A stretch of DNA of 64,000 bases from Comamonas odontotermitis (GCF_020080045.1 NZ_CP083451.1:2646001-2710000); one strand, 5' to 3'; shown: positions 28,062 through 37,277, counted from the first letter of the stretch. Notes: a model not told the origin generated them from the letters alone. Numbers and translations are program-made.

Positions 28062-29216
28062 ATGATCTTGCATACACTTTTGGATTACGACACGCTACGT
28101 GTCATCTGGTGGGTGCTGCTGGGCGTGCTGCTGATCGGCTTTGCCGTGATGGATGGCTTTGACCTGGGTACCGGCATGCTGCTGCCTTTCCTGGGCAAGA
28201 ACGATGTGGAGCGCCGCGTCATCATCAACGCGGTGGGCCCTACCTGGGAAGGCAACCAAGTCTGGTTGATTCTGGGGGGCGGCGCCATCTTTGCCGCATG
28301 GCCCCAACTGTATGCCGTATCGTTCTCGGGCTTCTACTTGGCGATGTTCGTGATTCTGATCGGTTTGATTCTGCGCCCTGTTGCCTTCAAATACCGCAGC
28401 AAGAACGAATCCAAGGCCTGGCGCAATGGCTGGGACTGGGCATTGTTCGCGGGTGGCTTCATCCCCACCCTGATCTGTGGCGTAGCGCTGGGCAACGTGC
28501 TGCAAGGCGTTCCCTTCCGCCTGACACCGGAGCTGTTCATCCACTACGACGGCAGTTTCTTCGGCCTGCTCAACCCGTTTGCCATCCTGACGGGTCTGAT
28601 CTCCGTCGCCATGCTGACCATGCACGGCGCCGCCTGGCTGGGCATCAAGACCGAAGGTGCTGTTGCGCAGCGTGCCCGCACCGTGGGCTCCATTGCCGCC
28701 CTCCTGACCGCCGTGCTGTTTGCGCTAGCCGGCGTCGTGCTGTGGAAATTTGTGGATGGCTATGCCATTACCTCTGCCGTGAACACCACCGGCCCGTCCA
28801 ACCCGCTGTTCAAGACCGCCGCCCACATGCCCGGCGCGTGGATGGCCAACTACAGCAAGTACCCCTGGACCATGGCCGCACCTGTGCTGGGTGTCCTGGG
28901 CTGCCTGATTGCTGCAGTGCTGATGCGCGCGCGCAAGGAAGGCTGGGCCATGATCTTCAGCGGCCTGGGCATCGCCGGAATCATCCTGACTGTGGGTGCA
29001 TCCATGTTTCCGATGATCCTGCCGTCCACAGTCGATCCGCGCTTCAGTCTGACCGTCTGGGATTCTTCGTCCAGCCACATGACCTTGTTCATCATGCTGG
29101 TGTGCACCCTCATCTTCCTGCCGATCATCCTGGCCTACACCACCTGGGTGTACCGCGTACTGTGGGGCAAGGTCGATGAAAAGCAGATTCGTGAAGGCAG
29201 CGGCCACGCCTACTGA
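28062..29216 (+). CDS. cydB: Cytochrome bd ubiquinol oxidase subunit II CydB
   Basis: A 384-residue membrane subunit that supports the heme-bearing CydA. WVLLGVLLIGFAVMDGFDLG and GAGMLLPFL-like GTGMLLPFLGKNDVERR start the protein. NAVGPTWEGNQVWLILGGGA is the family signature. The C-terminal TLWDSSSS-like VWDSSSSHMTLFIMLVC follows. ATG 28062 lies four bases after the cydA stop and has Shine-Dalgarno AGGAAAG. Confidence 0.96.
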   Translation: MILHTLLDYDTLRVIWWVLLGVLLIGFAVMDGFDLGTGMLLPFLGKNDVERRVIINAVGPTWEGNQVWLILGGGAIFAAWPQLYAVSFSGFYLAMFVILIGLILRPVAFKYRSKNESKAWRNGWDWALFAGGFIPTLICGVALGNVLQGVPFRLTPELFIHYDGSFFGLLNPFAILTGLISVAMLTMHGAAWLGIKTEGAVAQRARTVGSIAALLTAVLFALAGVVLWKFVDGYAITSAVNTTGPSNPLFKTAAHMPGAWMANYSKYPWTMAAPVLGVLGCLIAAVLMRARKEGWAMIFSGLGIAGIILTVGASMFPMILPSTVDPRFSLTVWDSSSSHMTLFIMLVCTLIFLPIILAYTTWVYRVLWGKVDEKQIREGSGHAY

Positions 29217-29249
29217 GCCTGGGCTGCGTATCAATAGAAAGGATTATTT

Positions 29250-29381
29250 ATGTGGTATTTCGCCTGGATCCTCGGACTTCCGCTGGCCGCCGCGTTTGCC
29301 GTGCTCAACGCGATGTGGTTTGAAATGACCGAAGACCAAAAGCTGCGTGACCAGTTGATGGACGACCCGAACGCCAACTGA
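29250..29381 (+). CDS. cydX: Cytochrome bd small subunit CydX
   Basis: A 43-residue single-helix membrane peptide that stabilises the hemes of the bd oxidase. It starts MWYFAWILGLPLAAAFAVLN, the conserved CydX/YbgT pattern with Trp-Tyr-Phe-Ala-Trp. It continues with AMWFEMTEDQ and a charged tail ending DDPNAN. It lies 33 bases downstream of cydB with Shine-Dalgarno AAGGA six bases before the ATG, and completes the operon. Confidence 0.93.
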   Translation: MWYFAWILGLPLAAAFAVLNAMWFEMTEDQKLRDQLMDDPNAN

Positions 29382-29427
29382 AGAAATGCAGCCGCCGTCC
29401 CTGCCGTAAAAGGGGCGGGCCTGATAC

Positions 29428-29458
29428 AAAAGGCCCTGGCATCACGCCAGGGCCTTTT
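29428..29458. terminator. Bidirectional terminator after cydX
   Basis: Perfect 13-bp arms AAAAGGCCCTGGC (29428-29440) and GCCAGGGCCTTTT (29446-29458) with a 5-base loop. It ends the cyd operon and, in reverse, can end the convergent GNAT gene. A repeat-like GCTATCAATTTTTAGTATCA follows at 29463. Confidence 0.92.
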
Positions 29459-29537
29459 CATTGCTATCAATTTTTAGTATCAAGCGCAATGCAGATAAGC
29501 GCCCGCACCTGATTTCTCTTGTTTCGGACGATGAGAA

Positions 29538-30251
29538 TCACCGAGCACCACGTAGCTCAGCCAATGAATGCTTCTGACGCCCGGCGGCGTCAAAATTACC
29601 AGGCGAGAGCCATGCTTGGAATGCTGCAGCGACTGTGGGCCAATCGCTGTCGATGATGGCGAACCACGCCGTATCGCGGCTGCGCCCCTTGTACACCACC
29701 GCCTGGCGGAAGATGCCTTCAAAACTGAAGCCCAGGCGCTGTGCCGTCTTGCGCGAAGGCGCGTTGAAGTGATCACATTTCCATTCGTAGCGCCGATAGC
29801 CCAGTTGATCGAACACATAGGCCATCAGCAGATATTGCGCCTCGGTCGAAATCGGGGTTTGCTGCAGCAGCGGCGAGAAGGTGACGCTGCCAACCTCGAT
29901 CACGCCATTTTTCGGGTCGATCCGCATCAGCGCCATGGTGCCCACCGCCTTGCCGCTGGCCAGATCAATCACGGCATAGTGGCGCGGATCGGTACTCGCC
30001 TCCGCGCTTTCCAGGTAGCCGTGGTACGCCTGCGCATCGGCAAAGGGCCCTACGGTCATATAGGTCCACAAGCGCTCATCGGGGGCGCTGCTGAAGGCCG
30101 CATGCAGATCGGCGGCGTGCCGGGCGGCGCTGATCGGCTCCAGCCGGCAAAACCGGCCTTCGAGGGTGACGGGCGCGGGCAACTCGCGCGGTGCCCAGTC
30201 GGGCAGATCACAGCCAATGGTTTGGCCAAATTCGTTGGTACGGTCGGTCAT
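29538..30251 (-). CDS. GNAT family N-acetyltransferase (RimJ/RimL type)
   Basis: A 237-residue cytoplasmic acetyl-CoA-dependent transferase. VTLEGRFCRLEPISAARHA begins the fold. GTMALMRIDPKNGVIEVGSV forms the central beta strands. Acetyl-CoA binding is expected around PISTEAQYLLMAYVFDQLGY. The motif HFNAPSRKTAQRLGFSFEG-like (NAPSRKTAQRLGF, EGIFRQAVVYKGRSRDT) is typical of RimL-like members. The substrate is unknown. ATG 30251 is preferred; a start nine codons upstream is possible. Confidence 0.88.
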   Translation of the reverse strand: MTDRTNEFGQTIGCDLPDWAPRELPAPVTLEGRFCRLEPISAARHAADLHAAFSSAPDERLWTYMTVGPFADAQAYHGYLESAEASTDPRHYAVIDLASGKAVGTMALMRIDPKNGVIEVGSVTFSPLLQQTPISTEAQYLLMAYVFDQLGYRRYEWKCDHFNAPSRKTAQRLGFSFEGIFRQAVVYKGRSRDTAWFAIIDSDWPTVAAAFQAWLSPGNFDAAGRQKHSLAELRGAR

Positions 30252-30369
30252 GCCGGGCAGCTCCAGGGGCAAAAACAAAACCCCAGTGTGACAGCATGGT
30301 GGTTTTCAGAGTTGCTCGCTACCCTCCGGACAAATGCCCCTTTTCATGACAGCGCGCCTCAGGCGCCAG

Positions 30370-31806
30370 TCAATTCTGCGTGTCTTCCGAAAACAGCTTC
30401 CACTCGCTGCCCACCTTGCGCCAGTACTGGCGCAGCGACAGGGGCTCGGCCTGGTTCTTTCCCTTGAGGCGGAAATTGGCAATGCGAATCTCGCCTTGTG
30501 CATCTTTCCAGGCAAAGACTGATATGTCCTGCAGGGCAGCACCGCCTTTGAAGACCGTCGCCATGCGCTCCTGCATGGCCTGTCCGCCCGCCGAGCTTCG
30601 CCAGTCTGGCTGGTAGAGCGGCGACAGCGCCGTCTGCGCATCCGCCTGGCTCCAGCCCTGCTGCCAGCGATCCAGCACGGAGAGAAAAGCGTCGCGCTCG
30701 CGCCCCATGGCGGCGTCGGCAGCCGCGACCCAGTGCAGGCGCTCACGCACCAGCACTGGCGAGAGGCGTCCCACAGTTCGCATCAAATGCGTCAGATCGG
30801 TATTGGCTAGCACCATACAGCCGTCGCTTGCGAGCGGCAGGCGGGCAAACTGGTCTGGCGGCGTACCATGAAGCCAGATGCCGCTGCCCGAGCGCCCGAC
30901 CACCTTGTCCCAGTCATTGGGGTAGTTCACCGTCAGGGCTCCCTTGCCGTAGAACTCCGGCAGCTTGGGGCCGGGAATCTGCCTGCCGATGAAATACACC
31001 CCCTCGGGCGTGCGCTGGTCTCCCTCTTCGAGTTTGCCCATGCCCAGCTTGCCGACAGAGACGTAATAGTCGCCGGTCAAGCGCGGCTTGCCGCCTTCAT
31101 TGGCAAACAGATATAGCCGCGACTTGCTCGCATCAATGGCAATCGCCTGGCGCACCGAGGGCGCCAGCGCCAGAAACTCAGCAGGAATGCTGCCGGTCGC
31201 CGGCAAGGCATTGGCGCCCTGCACGCGGCGCTTGATCTCGTCCTGCAAACCGCGCAACTGCTCCATGCTGTCTGCGCCGGGAGCTGCACTGGGTTGCGGC
31301 GTATGTTTGACCCGCATGGCCCCCGCCTCCGGCAACGGCGCAGGAGACAGCGCGCCCGCATGGCCGGTCTTGTAGCGCAGCAAATCGGCATACACCAGCT
31401 GCGCAGCCTGAAAATGCGGTACATCCGAAGTCAGCCGGGATGCCTCCTGCAAAGCCACATCCAGTTTTTGCTGCTGTACCAGATCAATCACCTTCAACAA
31501 GCGCGCCTCGGCACTGGCGTGAATGGCGGCAGGCACCGATGCTGCCACCGGCACAGCGGCCAGCGCAGCGACGGTTTTGCTGCCTTTGGCGGGCTCCGAG
31601 GTCTTGGTTTTTTTCGCGCGTCGGCTTTCCTTGGCGGATGCAGCAGATTTGGCCGAAGAGCCGGTAGCCGCGCGCTGGCTCTGCGTGGCGCTGCCGGTTT
31701 TGCTTTCCGCTGCCTTTCTGGCATGCGCAACACCGAGCGCGCCGCTTGCGGCGACCGCCAGTGCTCCCATGGCCAATGGCCGCCAAAATTGCTTGCTAAA
31801 AGGCAT
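30370..31806 (-). CDS. L,D-transpeptidase (YkuD) with C-terminal NTF2-like domain
   Basis: A 478-residue exported protein acting on peptidoglycan peptide stems. The signal peptide is KQFWRPLAMGALAVAASGALG...AHA. A low-complexity Lys/Ala/Ser region (to residue ~75) precedes a YkuD domain whose catalytic residues are visible as IWLHGTPP (His313) and ASDGCMVL (Cys330). The last ~110 residues (QPDWRSS, IRIANFRLKGK, QYWRKVGSEWKLFSED) resemble the NTF2/SnoaL-like domain of the Cds6-type L,D-transpeptidases. A similar domain ends the next protein upstream. ATG 31806 sits just before the signal peptide. The exact reaction (crosslinking or hydrolysis) is open. Confidence 0.85.
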   Translation of the reverse strand: MPFSKQFWRPLAMGALAVAASGALGVAHARKAAESKTGSATQSQRAATGSSAKSAASAKESRRAKKTKTSEPAKGSKTVAALAAVPVAASVPAAIHASAEARLLKVIDLVQQQKLDVALQEASRLTSDVPHFQAAQLVYADLLRYKTGHAGALSPAPLPEAGAMRVKHTPQPSAAPGADSMEQLRGLQDEIKRRVQGANALPATGSIPAEFLALAPSVRQAIAIDASKSRLYLFANEGGKPRLTGDYYVSVGKLGMGKLEEGDQRTPEGVYFIGRQIPGPKLPEFYGKGALTVNYPNDWDKVVGRSGSGIWLHGTPPDQFARLPLASDGCMVLANTDLTHLMRTVGRLSPVLVRERLHWVAAADAAMGRERDAFLSVLDRWQQGWSQADAQTALSPLYQPDWRSSAGGQAMQERMATVFKGGAALQDISVFAWKDAQGEIRIANFRLKGKNQAEPLSLRQYWRKVGSEWKLFSEDTQN

Positions 31807-31911
31807 TGCCCAGACATCCTCATCCCGCCGCCCGACCACAGGTGGCGCGCTGCGCATGATACCGCGCCGCTCTATTCCTCAGACGCTATTGGTGCGAGAT
31901 GACACGCAACA

Positions 31912-33195
31912 TCACCCACCGGTTGCTTCGCGGACGATGTGCCACTGCCCCTTCTCGTGACGCAGGCTCAAGGTCTTGCGGGTAGTGGTCTTGAGCGAGC
32001 CCGCTGCATAGTACTGGCGGAACTTGGCTGTTGCCTGATCGCCATCCAGGCTGACCTGCAGGTTCTGCACCTTCACATCGATCGACTGCTTGCCGACAAT
32101 GCGTGCCCGGCGCTCCTCTTTCCAGGCCGCCAGGCTGCCTCCGCCGGCCGGCTGGAACTTGTCGCTGTATGCATCGAGATAGGCCGTCATGTCCTTTTTC
32201 TCCCAGGCTGCCGCCCAGGCATGCACGGCGCGCTCCACCTCTGCCACTGCGCTTTGGCGTGCAGCAGGCTTGGCCTCCGCGACAGCAGCGGGCTTGGCTG
32301 CTGGCTCGTCCTTGGGCTTGGCGCTTGCTGCAGGTTGTGCCGGCGCTGGAGCTGGGGCCACGGGCGCAGGCGCCGCCGGTGCTGTAACGGGAGCTGGTGC
32401 TGGTACTGGTACCGCAGGTTTGGCAACGGGCGCTGACTCTGCCTTGGCGACCACAACGGGCTCGAGCTTGGCCACAGGTTGCGGCTTGGGTGGCTGCAGA
32501 GGCTCCGGCTTTGCTTCGGGCTTGGGCTCGGGCTTTCGTTCAGACGCAATTTCGGCCTTGGGCGGTGCTTTTACCGCCGACGGTGCCGCAGCACTTCCGG
32601 CATCTGCCACCACGGTCTTTCCCCGGCTGGCGGTGCCAGGCACGATCTGGGTGATCAGGGCCAGCTTGGGACGAATGTCCTGGCGCGAACCGTCCAGCTG
32701 CAGAGCCTTGGAATAGGCCTCGCTCGCCATGCGTGCGTACAGGTCTCCCAGGTTTTCGTGGGCGGTGGAATAGCTGGGGTTGGTGCGAATCGCCTGCTCC
32801 AGTGCCTCGGCAGCCTTGCGCTCCTGCCCATCGGCGGCATACAGAACCGCCAGGTTGTTATAAGGCTCGGGCATGTTGGGATATTCGCGCGTCAGGGCCG
32901 AGAAAATCTTGATCGCCTGTGCATTCTGCTTTTGCTCGGTGGCGATCACCCCACGCAAAAAACGCATCTCCACGTCTGTCGGGTTCTGCTGCAGATGGCT
33001 ATCCGCCTGCTTGGCAGCCAGATCCGCCTTCCCTTGCTCCAGCAACTGCGTTACCTCTTCAGCAGCGCGGGCCGCCAATGCAGGCAGCCCATGCAGCGCC
33101 ACGCCACACCCCAGCAATAGCGCTGCCCAGTTGCGATTCCAGTACAAGCGGCGATTGGGTTGCACAGGTGGCAAGACGTGAGGCGCAGTCATCAT
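31912..33195 (-). CDS. TPR protein with Pro/Ala/Lys-rich linker and NTF2-like C-terminus
   Basis: A 427-residue predicted exported or membrane-anchored protein (hydrophobic WAALLLGCGVALHGLPALAA, residues ~20-40). TPR repeats follow at residues ~45-155 (TDVEMRFLRGVIATEQKQNA, PEPYNNLAVLYAADGQERKA). A long linker rich in Pro, Ala, Lys and Val (residues ~195-305, PKPEPKPEAKPEP-like) leads to a C-terminal domain (YLDAYSDKFQPAGG, QNLQVSLDGDQATAKFRQYY, RKTLSLRHEKGQWHIV). This appears to be the same fold as the C-terminus of the adjacent transpeptidase. ATG 33195 and ATG 33192 are both possible. The gene leads the minus-strand pair and is divergent from the repetitive adhesin gene. Confidence 0.8.
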   Translation of the reverse strand: MMTAPHVLPPVQPNRRLYWNRNWAALLLGCGVALHGLPALAARAAEEVTQLLEQGKADLAAKQADSHLQQNPTDVEMRFLRGVIATEQKQNAQAIKIFSALTREYPNMPEPYNNLAVLYAADGQERKAAEALEQAIRTNPSYSTAHENLGDLYARMASEAYSKALQLDGSRQDIRPKLALITQIVPGTASRGKTVVADAGSAAAPSAVKAPPKAEIASERKPEPKPEAKPEPLQPPKPQPVAKLEPVVVAKAESAPVAKPAVPVPAPAPVTAPAAPAPVAPAPAPAQPAASAKPKDEPAAKPAAVAEAKPAARQSAVAEVERAVHAWAAAWEKKDMTAYLDAYSDKFQPAGGGSLAAWKEERRARIVGKQSIDVKVQNLQVSLDGDQATAKFRQYYAAGSLKTTTRKTLSLRHEKGQWHIVREATGG

Positions 33196-33498
33196 AAGCA
33201 ATGGTTCTCTCTGCAATGGCTGGAAAAGGCAGGCAAGGCTGCCGGACATCGAAATGAGCGACATTGTGAGCCACCTGCGTACGCGCGCGACCAAAGGTCG
33301 CTAATTATACATTTAGATACATGTATTTTTATCGATAGCACGGGCGCATAAGCAACGGTAGCCCAATCGTCATCAGCATAAGCCATCAGCGTTTGCGGGC
33401 AATGCGTATTTTCGGCTCCAGATCAGCACGAATGCGCTTTTCGGCGCACCTCAGGGTAAACGCCAGGCATGGCAAAAAGCTACGGCTCCGTGGTGCCG

Positions 33499-33512
33499 AC
33501 GTTACGTAACGT
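33499..33512. promoter_or_regulatory. Palindromic candidate operator upstream of the adhesin gene
   Basis: A perfect 14-base palindrome, ACGTTACGTAACGT, lies about 125 bases upstream of the sigma-54 promoter. This is the usual distance for an enhancer-binding protein site. The core GTTACGTAAC recurs upstream of the type I secretion operon. The binding protein is unknown. Confidence 0.6.
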
Positions 33513-33636
33513 TCCCCGTAACACAGCACGAAACAGCACTGACCAATCCCCATGCCTATCGACGCGGGAGAAAAACACATCAAATGAATCAATAAGTTAG
33601 AAACATCTCATTTTTCACCCCACTGTTTCCACATGT

Positions 33637-33652
33637 TGGCACGCCTATTGCG
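33637..33652 (+). promoter_or_regulatory. Sigma-54 (RpoN) promoter of the adhesin gene
   Basis: TGGCACGCCTATTGCG matches the consensus TGGCACG-N4-TTGC(A/T) at all positions but the last. The invariant GG (33638-33639) and GC (33650-33651) are correctly spaced. Transcription should start near 33663, giving a leader of about 64 bases. A sigma-54 enhancer-binding regulator gene lies at 57328-58746 in this window. Confidence 0.85.
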
Positions 33653-33726
33653 CTAACCCCGGACATCTGCCGTTCGGCTTTGTTTCCGGACTGGCCGCAA
33701 AACCAATTTTTAAAGGGAAACAGTAC

Positions 33727-36700
33727 ATGACCGCCGCCAACACATCGACCCTCTGCGTGACCAACGATGCCGCCAAATCCGGCGACGGTGCAAAAATGGC
33801 TTCCGCCTCGCTCACCCAAGCGTCTGCCGGTGTGCAGATCGTGCGCGGTGGCCAGTCAACGGCTGCTCAGGCAGGAGGCAAGCTGCAAATCGGCGACACC
33901 ATTGTGGTTCCGGCTGGCGGCAACGCCCAGGCCGTCATCACCAACCATGACGGACAATCGCAGATCGCCACATTGGCGGCCAATACCGAAGCCACGCTGG
34001 ATAGCTGCGATAGCGGCGGCGCTGCAGGCGTGGCGGCATTCACGGCGGCTTCGGGCAGCGTGGAAACCGTTCCTGCAGCTGCAGATGCGGCCTCTCCTGC
34101 TGCCAAAACAGAAGCAACCGACAGCAACGACGATGCAGGTGGCGCCGTTCTGGGCGACTTCTTGCTTGCCAGCCTGGTCGGCATTGGTGGCGGCGTGCTT
34201 GCAGGCGCACTGCTGAACAGCGGTGACGATGACGATGATTCCAAGCCCACCAACCCAGGGACCGAAGAGCCCGGCATGACTGATCCGACGGACTCGACGG
34301 ATCCAACGGATACAACCAATCCTACGGATACGACCAATCCCACGGATACGACCAACCCGACGGATACGACCAACCCAACGGATACGACCAACCCAACGGA
34401 TACGACCAATCCCACGGATACAACCAATCCCACGGATACGACCAACCCTACGGATACGACCAACCCTACGGATACGACCAACCCTACGGATACGACCAAC
34501 CCTACGGATCCAACCCATCCTACGGATCCAACCCATCCTACCGATCCGACCCATCCTACCGATCCGACCCATCCTACCGATCCGACCCATCCTACCGATC
34601 CGACCCATCCTACCGATCCGACCCATCCTACGGACCCGACCCATCCTACCGATCCGACCCATCCTACCGATCCGACCCATCCTACCGATCCGACCCATCC
34701 TACGGACCCGACCAACCCGACGGATTCCACTGACCATGGTCTGATCACCTCGGTACAGGATTTGGTGGACAACCTGCTGGGCGGCACGGTAGCTGGCCCC
34801 GTTGGCAATCTGATCGACACCCTGGTCAACCCCAATACCGGTACGCTGGCAGCGGTAACCGGACTGCTGGAGAGCCTGACCTCCGTCAGTGGTGGCCCCC
34901 TGGGTGTACTGACCGAGTTGGTGGATGGCTTGACGCTGATCGATGGCCAGGCGCTGGAGCCACTGATCGATACGCTCAACGGCTTGCTGCAAGGTCTGAA
35001 TGAACTGGGCACCGGTGGCTCCATCGGCAACGTAGTGAACAATGTGCTCGGCGGCTTGCTAGATGAAGGCGGTCTACTGGGTGGCCTCCTGGCTGGCGTA
35101 GGCTCTTTGCTGGGCGGGCTGCTGGGCGACGGCTCCGGCAATCACCCGGGCAATCCTGACTCTGGACTGGTGACTGCGATCCAGGATGTCGTGAACGACC
35201 TGTTGGGTGGCACCGTGGCAGAGCCGGTCGGTCAGTTGCTCGATGCATTGACCAACCCCACCGACGGCCTGCTGTCTGCAGTCACCGGCGCGCTTGAGAG
35301 CCTGACCACTGTGGAAGGCGGTCCTCTGGGCGTGCTCACCGAACTCGTCAACGGCCTGGCACAGATTGATGGCGAGGCCCTCCAACCTGTGATCGGTACT
35401 CTCAATCAACTGATTACAGGCCTTGGCAATGGCCTGGGTGAAGGTGGATTGGGCGGACTGGTCGGAGGCCTGCTGGGCGGACTGATCCCTGGCGGCGGCA
35501 CCGGTGGCGGCAATGGCGATGGCATCGTGACCTCGGTGCAGGATGTAGTAGACGGCCTGCTGGGCGGCACCGTGGCAGAGCCGGTCAGCCAGTTGCTCGA
35601 TGCACTGACCAACCCCACCGATGGCACGCTGGCCGTTGTGACTGGCGTGCTGGAAGGTCTGACCAACGTGGACGGCGGCCCCCTGGGCGTGCTGACCGAA
35701 CTGGTCAATGGCTTGACGCAAGTGGACGGCCAGGCGCTGGAGCCCGTGATCGGCACCCTCAACCAATTGATCGCCGGCCTGGGCAATGGCCTGGGTGAAG
35801 GTGGTGGCGGCCTGGGCGGATTGGGTGAACTGCTGGAAGGCTTGCTGGGCGGCTTGATCCCTGGCGGCGGTACTGGTGGCGGCAATGGCGATGGCATCGT
35901 GACCTCGGTGCAAGACGTGGTGGACGGCCTGCTGGGCGGCACGGTGGCAGAGCCGGTCAGCCAGTTGCTCGATGCACTGACCAACCCCACCGATGGCACG
36001 CTGGCCGTTGTGACTGGCGTGCTGGAAGGTCTGACCAACGTGGACGGCGGCCCCCTGGGCGTACTGACCGAACTGGTCAATGGCTTGACGCAAGTGGACG
36101 GCCAGGCGCTGGAGCCCGTGATCGGCACCCTCAACCAACTGATCGCTGGCCTGGGTAGCGGCGTCGGGGGCGATGGCATCAGTGGTCTCGTCCATGGCCT
36201 GTTGGGCGGCGTCCTCGGCGGTGAAGGCGGCTTGTTGGGCGGTGTCCTCGGCGAAGGCGGGCTGCTCGGTGGCGTGATTGGCGGTGACGGTGGCCTACTG
36301 GGTGGTGTGCTCGGCGGTGACGGTGGCCTCCTCGGTGGCGTCCTTGGCGAAGGCGGCCTGGTTGGTGGCTTGCTCGGCGGTGAGGGCGGCCTGTTGGGCA
36401 GCGTCCTCGGCGGCGACGGTGGCTTGCTCGGTGGCGTGATCGGTCAAGACGGCCTGGTCGGCGGGTTGCTGGGCGGCGAAGGTGGCCTGTTGGGTGGCGT
36501 GATCGGAGGTAACGGCGGTCTGCTTGGCGGCGTCATTGGCGAAGGTGGTCTCGTGGGCGGTCTGCTCGGCGGCCTGACAGGCAATGGCGGCGGCGCTGGA
36601 TCGCACGGTCTGGTTTTGTCGGTTCAGAACACTGCCGGAGACCTGCTGGACGGCACCGGTCTGGCTCCGGTTGCCAATGTGCTGGATGCCTTGGTGGAGC

Positions 36701-37266
36701 CAGTGATCGGCCTGGTACACGACACGGTGGCAGGTATTTCCACCGGAGGCGCAGCGGGCGATGCTGCTGGCAACCTCTCTGGTCTGCTCGATACCGTTCT
36801 GAACCCGGTTGCCGGCATTCTGCCCGGTATCACGGATGCTGCAGGTGGCACGGACGATCTCAATGTCGCCGCGCTGGCAGAGGGCTTGCTGGGTGGCGTT
36901 GGCACCACGCTCAACAACGTGCTCGGCGAGGATGGATTGGCTGGCACCCTGACAGGTGATCTGACAGGTAGCTTGACTGGTGGCCTCACGGATGGTCTGA
37001 CCAGCGCCGATGGCGCAGTCAACCAGCTGCTGCAAGGGCTGCTGGGCAACAACGGTCTGACCAATGGCCCGCTGGGAGGTGTATTGGGCGGCGGCGGACT
37101 GCTGGGCTTGGGAGGCTCGGTCTCCGTTACCTCCACGGCAGCGCAGGCCTCGGCCGATCTGCATCCGGTTTCGCTGGCCATCAGCAGCCACGTCAGCGGA
37201 GCAGACGCCGTAGGCTCCAGCGGCGTGCTCAGCCAGGATCTGCAGCACCATAGCCTGGCACTGTAA
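33727..37266 (+). CDS. Large repetitive Gly/Leu-rich secreted protein, LapA-like adhesin candidate
   Basis: A 1179-residue surface protein of a type I secretion locus. (1) Residues ~30-100: a FecR/LapA-like beta domain ([43 protein letters not shown]), ending at Gly98-Ala-Ala-Gly101, similar in position and sequence to the LapG cleavage site of LapA adhesins. (2) Residues ~138-163 hydrophobic, then a DDDDD patch. (3) 25 six-residue PTDxTx units. (4) Four repeats of ~90-125 residues starting G(L/I)(I/V)T(S/A)(V/I)QD, with a fifth degenerate one near residue 960. (5) A block of [13 protein letters not shown] units (residues ~820-955). (6) A Ser/Ala-rich C-terminus. No Cys-rich or RTX nonapeptide calcium repeats are seen. 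It is followed by an orphan gene and a complete type I exporter. Function as adhesin or matrix protein is inferred. Confidence 0.78.
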   Translation: MTAANTSTLCVTNDAAKSGDGAKMASASLTQASAGVQIVRGGQSTAAQAGGKLQIGDTIVVPAGGNAQAVITNHDGQSQIATLAANTEATLDSCDSGGAAGVAAFTAASGSVETVPAAADAASPAAKTEATDSNDDAGGAVLGDFLLASLVGIGGGVLAGALLNSGDDDDDSKPTNPGTEEPGMTDPTDSTDPTDTTNPTDTTNPTDTTNPTDTTNPTDTTNPTDTTNPTDTTNPTDTTNPTDTTNPTDTTNPTDTTNPTDPTHPTDPTHPTDPTHPTDPTHPTDPTHPTDPTHPTDPTHPTDPTHPTDPTHPTDPTHPTDPTHPTDPTNPTDSTDHGLITSVQDLVDNLLGGTVAGPVGNLIDTLVNPNTGTLAAVTGLLESLTSVSGGPLGVLTELVDGLTLIDGQALEPLIDTLNGLLQGLNELGTGGSIGNVVNNVLGGLLDEGGLLGGLLAGVGSLLGGLLGDGSGNHPGNPDSGLVTAIQDVVNDLLGGTVAEPVGQLLDALTNPTDGLLSAVTGALESLTTVEGGPLGVLTELVNGLAQIDGEALQPVIGTLNQLITGLGNGLGEGGLGGLVGGLLGGLIPGGGTGGGNGDGIVTSVQDVVDGLLGGTVAEPVSQLLDALTNPTDGTLAVVTGVLEGLTNVDGGPLGVLTELVNGLTQVDGQALEPVIGTLNQLIAGLGNGLGEGGGGLGGLGELLEGLLGGLIPGGGTGGGNGDGIVTSVQDVVDGLLGGTVAEPVSQLLDALTNPTDGTLAVVTGVLEGLTNVDGGPLGVLTELVNGLTQVDGQALEPVIGTLNQLIAGLGSGVGGDGISGLVHGLLGGVLGGEGGLLGGVLGEGGLLGGVIGGDGGLLGGVLGGDGGLLGGVLGEGGLVGGLLGGEGGLLGSVLGGDGGLLGGVIGQDGLVGGLLGGEGGLLGGVIGGNGGLLGGVIGEGGLVGGLLGGLTGNGGGAGSHGLVLSVQNTAGDLLDGTGLAPVANVLDALVEPVIGLVHDTVAGISTGGAAGDAAGNLSGLLDTVLNPVAGILPGITDAAGGTDDLNVAALAEGLLGGVGTTLNNVLGEDGLAGTLTGDLTGSLTGGLTDGLTSADGAVNQLLQGLLGNNGLTNGPLGGVLGGGGLLGLGGSVSVTSTAAQASADLHPVSLAISSHVSGADAVGSSGVLSQDLQHHSLAL
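34285..34734 (+). repeat. In-frame 18-bp tandem array, 25 units
   Basis: Exactly 450 bases, 25 units of 18 bp inside the adhesin gene. The order is one PTDSTD unit, eleven PTDTTN units, eleven PTDPTH units, then PTDPTN and PTDSTD. The two homogeneous blocks suggest separate expansion by slippage or unequal crossing-over. Changes in unit number keep the frame. Confidence 0.95.
35521..36160 (+). repeat. Two nearly identical ~270-bp segments in the adhesin gene
   Basis: 35521-35795 and 35890-36164 encode the same protein repeat (from [20 protein letters not shown] to [12 protein letters not shown]). They differ at only a handful of bases, far less than from the other copies at 34738 and 35164. 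This points to a recent tandem duplication or gene conversion. Confidence 0.88.
36187..36590 (+). repeat. Gly/Leu-rich short repeats (GGLLGGVLG type)
   Basis: About 400 bases coding for units close to [12 protein letters not shown] with Asp, Glu, Asn or Gln alternating at one position. The unit is roughly 10-13 residues and the periodicity is imperfect. Confidence 0.85.
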
Positions 37267-37277
37267 GAGGCGTAGGC

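Larger units (their letters stand above)
33196..33726. promoter_or_regulatory. Divergent control region of the TPR/transpeptidase pair and the adhesin gene
   Basis: 531 bases without a gene. On the minus strand a perfect -10 TATAAT (33309-33304) lies about 110 bases before the TPR gene; its -35 is weak. GCGACCAAAGGTCGC (33287-33301) is a small dyad beside it. On the plus side are the palindrome GTTACGTAAC (33501-33510), a further GTAAC half-site at 33518-33522 and a sigma-54 promoter at 33637-33652. The adhesin ATG follows at 33727 with AAAGGGAAA upstream. Confidence 0.8.

Noticed and set aside
34285..34734. Regular repeat array considered as CRISPR
   Set aside because: Units are contiguous 18-bp repeats without spacers and are in frame with a protein.
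33856..36195. Open frames antisense to the adhesin repeat region, with long GRIRRMGRI or [13 protein letters not shown] repeats
   Set aside because: They are the reverse reading of the 18-bp array and Gly/Leu repeats; no start signals, and the plus-strand protein has secretion-locus context.
36187..36590. RTX calcium-binding repeats in the adhesin
   Set aside because: The units lack the GGxGxDxUx pattern; the acidic residue is isolated within GGLLGG units.
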